Below are positions 14,609 to 15,468 of a DNA stretch of 15,468 nucleotides, piece by piece. Origin of the DNA: Deltaproteobacteria bacterium (GTDB lineage: Bacteria; Desulfobacterota; Desulfobulbia; Desulfobulbales; VMSU01). The DNA lies in the NCBI GenBank assembly GCA_021789795.1, contig JAJYJA010000045.1, positions 1 to 15,468 of the forward strand, in the 5' to 3' direction. Under the pieces are notes generated by a model. That model was not told where the DNA came from. It did not search any database and saw only the letters and a list, made by a program, of their open reading frames with translations. The translations under genes were made by a program, and so were the position numbers. Within the stretch, counting starts at the first letter, position 1; each line of letters starts with the position of its first letter.

Positions 14609-14992
14609 ATGCCCAAGGAAATTTTTCAATGCCGAGAATGTGGCTACTGCTGCCAGGGCGAGACCACGGTTTCCCTGACCCCCGAGGACGTGGCCCGGAT
14701 GGCCGACTACCTGAAGATCTCCGTGGCCGAGCTCAAGTCTCGCTACCTCCGGGAGAAGGACAAGGTGATCCAGATGCGGGTGGTGGACGGGCACTGCATC
14801 TTCTACAACGGCGGCTGCACCGTCCATCCTGGCAAGCCCTGGCGCTGCACCCAGTGGCCGCTGCATCCCTCCATCCTAAGCGATCCCAACAACTTCGAGA
14901 CCATCAAGGAGTCCTGCCCCGGGATCAGCAAGAGGATGGGCTACGAGGAATTCTGCAAGCGCCTGGCCAAGCTGACGCCTAAAAAATCGTGA
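14609..14992 (+). CDS. YkgJ-family cysteine-cluster protein
   Basis: A 127-residue protein of the CxxCxxCC family (YkgJ, formerly UPF0153). The N-terminal FQCRECGYCCQG gives C8, C11, C14 and C15. Further cysteines are at 63 and 70 (GHCIFYNGGC), 80 (KPWRCTQWP) and 103 (ESCPG). The spacing suggests a bound metal, either zinc or an iron-sulfur cluster; the sequence alone cannot decide. The helical LTPEDVARMADYLKIS segment at about 23-38 and the VDGHCIFY and C-x-V-H-P-x-K-P-x-x-C pattern are typical of the family. No reaction is known for this branch. ATG 14609 has GAAAGG about eight bases upstream. It may be the last gene of the run that starts with purH. Confidence 0.87.
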   Translation: MPKEIFQCRECGYCCQGETTVSLTPEDVARMADYLKISVAELKSRYLREKDKVIQMRVVDGHCIFYNGGCTVHPGKPWRCTQWPLHPSILSDPNNFETIKESCPGISKRMGYEEFCKRLAKLTPKKS

Positions 14993-15082
14993 GTGGTTGA
15001 CAGCCCCGCCCGCTGCCGGCCGTGTCTCACCCCCCCAAAGCGTCTTCTGCCGCGCTCATCTCCCGCCGCCTGACGTTCAAAC

Positions 15083-15237
15083 TTGATGGCGTCGCAAAAA
15101 GACCGATCTACTGCGGCGCGTGGCGGTTTGGCTCGTTCGGCATAGCATCTGTATGGCCTCACTCGCCAAACACACCCCGCGCCTTGTATATCGGCCCTTT
15201 TGCTTAGCCATCGGCTACCTTTTTGCGAGATCATCAA
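15083..15237. repeat. 155-bp long-hairpin repeat, MITE-like
   Basis: The ends are inverted repeats: TTGATGGCGTCGCAAAAAG (15083-15101) and CTTTTTGCGAGATCATCAA (15219-15237), identical at 16 of 19 positions. Further nested pairs follow inward in matching order: CCGAT/ATCGG, GGCGCG/CGCGCC and GTTTGGC/GCCAAAC, then a GGCATA...TATGGCC tip. The whole unit therefore folds into one long imperfect hairpin. From memory, sequences with GATGGCGTCGCAAAAAG-type ends are dispersed through several deltaproteobacterial genomes, so this is probably one copy of a dispersed family; I cannot verify this here. I see no clear target-site duplication and no coding potential. It lies between the cysteine-cluster gene and the valS promoter. 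Confidence 0.7.
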
Positions 15238-15291
15238 ACTTAAAAGTCGCGCTCCCCGCCTGATCGCCTGCTGCTTGCGGTGCAAAATCAA

Positions 15292-15319
15292 TTGTCAATT
15301 GCGCCGGATTCAGTATTAT
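15292..15319 (+). promoter_or_regulatory. valS: Probable sigma70 promoter of valS
   Basis: TTGTCA (15292-15297) and TATTAT (15314-15319), each five of six to consensus, are separated by 16 bases and lie about 55 bases before the valS ATG. The -35 is embedded in CAATTGTCAATTG, a repeat of CAATTG that could also be a binding site. Nothing comparable lies nearer the gene. Confidence 0.55.
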
Positions 15320-15374
15320 GGGCGGCAACTGGAGTCCCCGACTTACTTAAAAAACTAACCCCTGCGAAGCATAG

Positions 15375-15468
15375 ATGAGCAACCGCACCGAATCACCCGT
15401 CAGTCGCGCCCCGGAACTCGCCAAGGCCTACGAATTTCACGCCCTTGAGGATCGCTGGCGCCAGGCCT
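15375..15468 (+). CDS. valS: Valyl-tRNA synthetase, N-terminal fragment at window edge
   Basis: Only the first 31 codons are in the window, beginning MSNRTESPVSRAPELAKAYE and continuing FHALEDRWRQA. The ELAKAYEFHALEDRW stretch matches the start of bacterial ValS (ELPKxYxPxxVExRWY-like). The HIGH and KMSKS motifs lie beyond the edge, so the call rests on this short match. A well-formed promoter lies about 55 bases upstream. The ribosome-binding site is weak (GCGAAG). A different class I synthetase of the Leu/Ile/Val group is possible but less likely. Confidence 0.8.
   Translation, partial: MSNRTESPVSRAPELAKAYEFHALEDRWRQA

Larger units (their letters stand above)
14993..15374. other. Intergenic region upstream of valS
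   Basis: A 382-base gap. From 14993 to 15082 I see no gene and no clear terminator, only a short GTGAG...CTCAC inverted repeat near 14991-15031. The middle (15083-15237) is a long hairpin-forming repeat. From 15238 to 15374 is AT-richer DNA with a good promoter and the short valS leader. No T-box sequences were seen in that leader. Confidence 0.65.

Noticed and set aside
14941..15291. 116-residue minus-strand frame upstream of valS
   Set aside because: It covers the long-hairpin repeat and the 3' end of the cysteine-cluster gene; composition looks random.
15320..15374. T-box leader for valS
   Set aside because: The leader from the likely promoter is only about 50 bases, too short for a T-box, and lacks the T-box sequence.
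1..15468. CRISPR arrays, tRNA or rRNA genes, prophage, defence or biosynthetic clusters
   Set aside because: No regularly spaced repeats, cloverleaf-like sequences or characteristic genes were seen on reading both strands.

Overview
The window is about 15.5 kb of GC-rich, tightly packed bacterial chromosome holding core housekeeping genes. Gene content and order suggest a Gram-negative member of the Desulfobacterota (Deltaproteobacteria, perhaps Desulfobulbales-like). The clues are an LptE-type outer-membrane lipoprotein behind leuS, the rpsF-rpsR-DUF2232-rplI-dnaB order, a ThiF carrying an N-terminal ThiS-like domain, and a stand-alone AICAR formyltransferase. That assignment is inference; no rRNA is present to test it.

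Left block, minus strand, 1-8733 (read right to left): rpsF (S6), rpsR (S18), a DUF2232/YybS-like polytopic membrane protein, rplI (L9), dnaB (replicative helicase), leuS, an LptE-like lipoprotein and tkt (transketolase, cut by the left edge). Gaps are mostly short, so much of it is probably co-transcribed. The main interruption is the 369-base gap between rplI and dnaB. It holds a 154-bp non-coding inverted-repeat element bordered by near-identical 8-bp repeats, which looks like a MITE.

A 339-base divergent intergenic region (8734-9072) separates the two blocks. It carries a possible rpsF promoter and a hairpin in the rpsF leader.

Right block, plus strand, 9073-15468: thiF (with ThiS-like domain), thiS, thiG and thiH supply the proteins that make the thiazole half of thiamine. 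A monofunctional PurH-type AICAR formyltransferase follows, then a DUF721/DciA-like protein (possible DnaB loader), a YqgE/AlgH (UPF0301) protein, a YkgJ-type cysteine-cluster protein, and the first 31 codons of valS, cut by the right edge. A 382-base gap before valS contains a 155-bp hairpin-forming repeat and a good sigma70-type promoter.

There is no phage, CRISPR, defence island or secondary-metabolite cluster. The points worth a second look are the two MITE-like palindromic elements, an in-frame TAG between a translationally coupled ATG and the apparent start of the DciA-like gene, the ThiS-like/ThiF fusion, and the AICAR formyltransferase that lacks its usual IMP cyclohydrolase partner domain.
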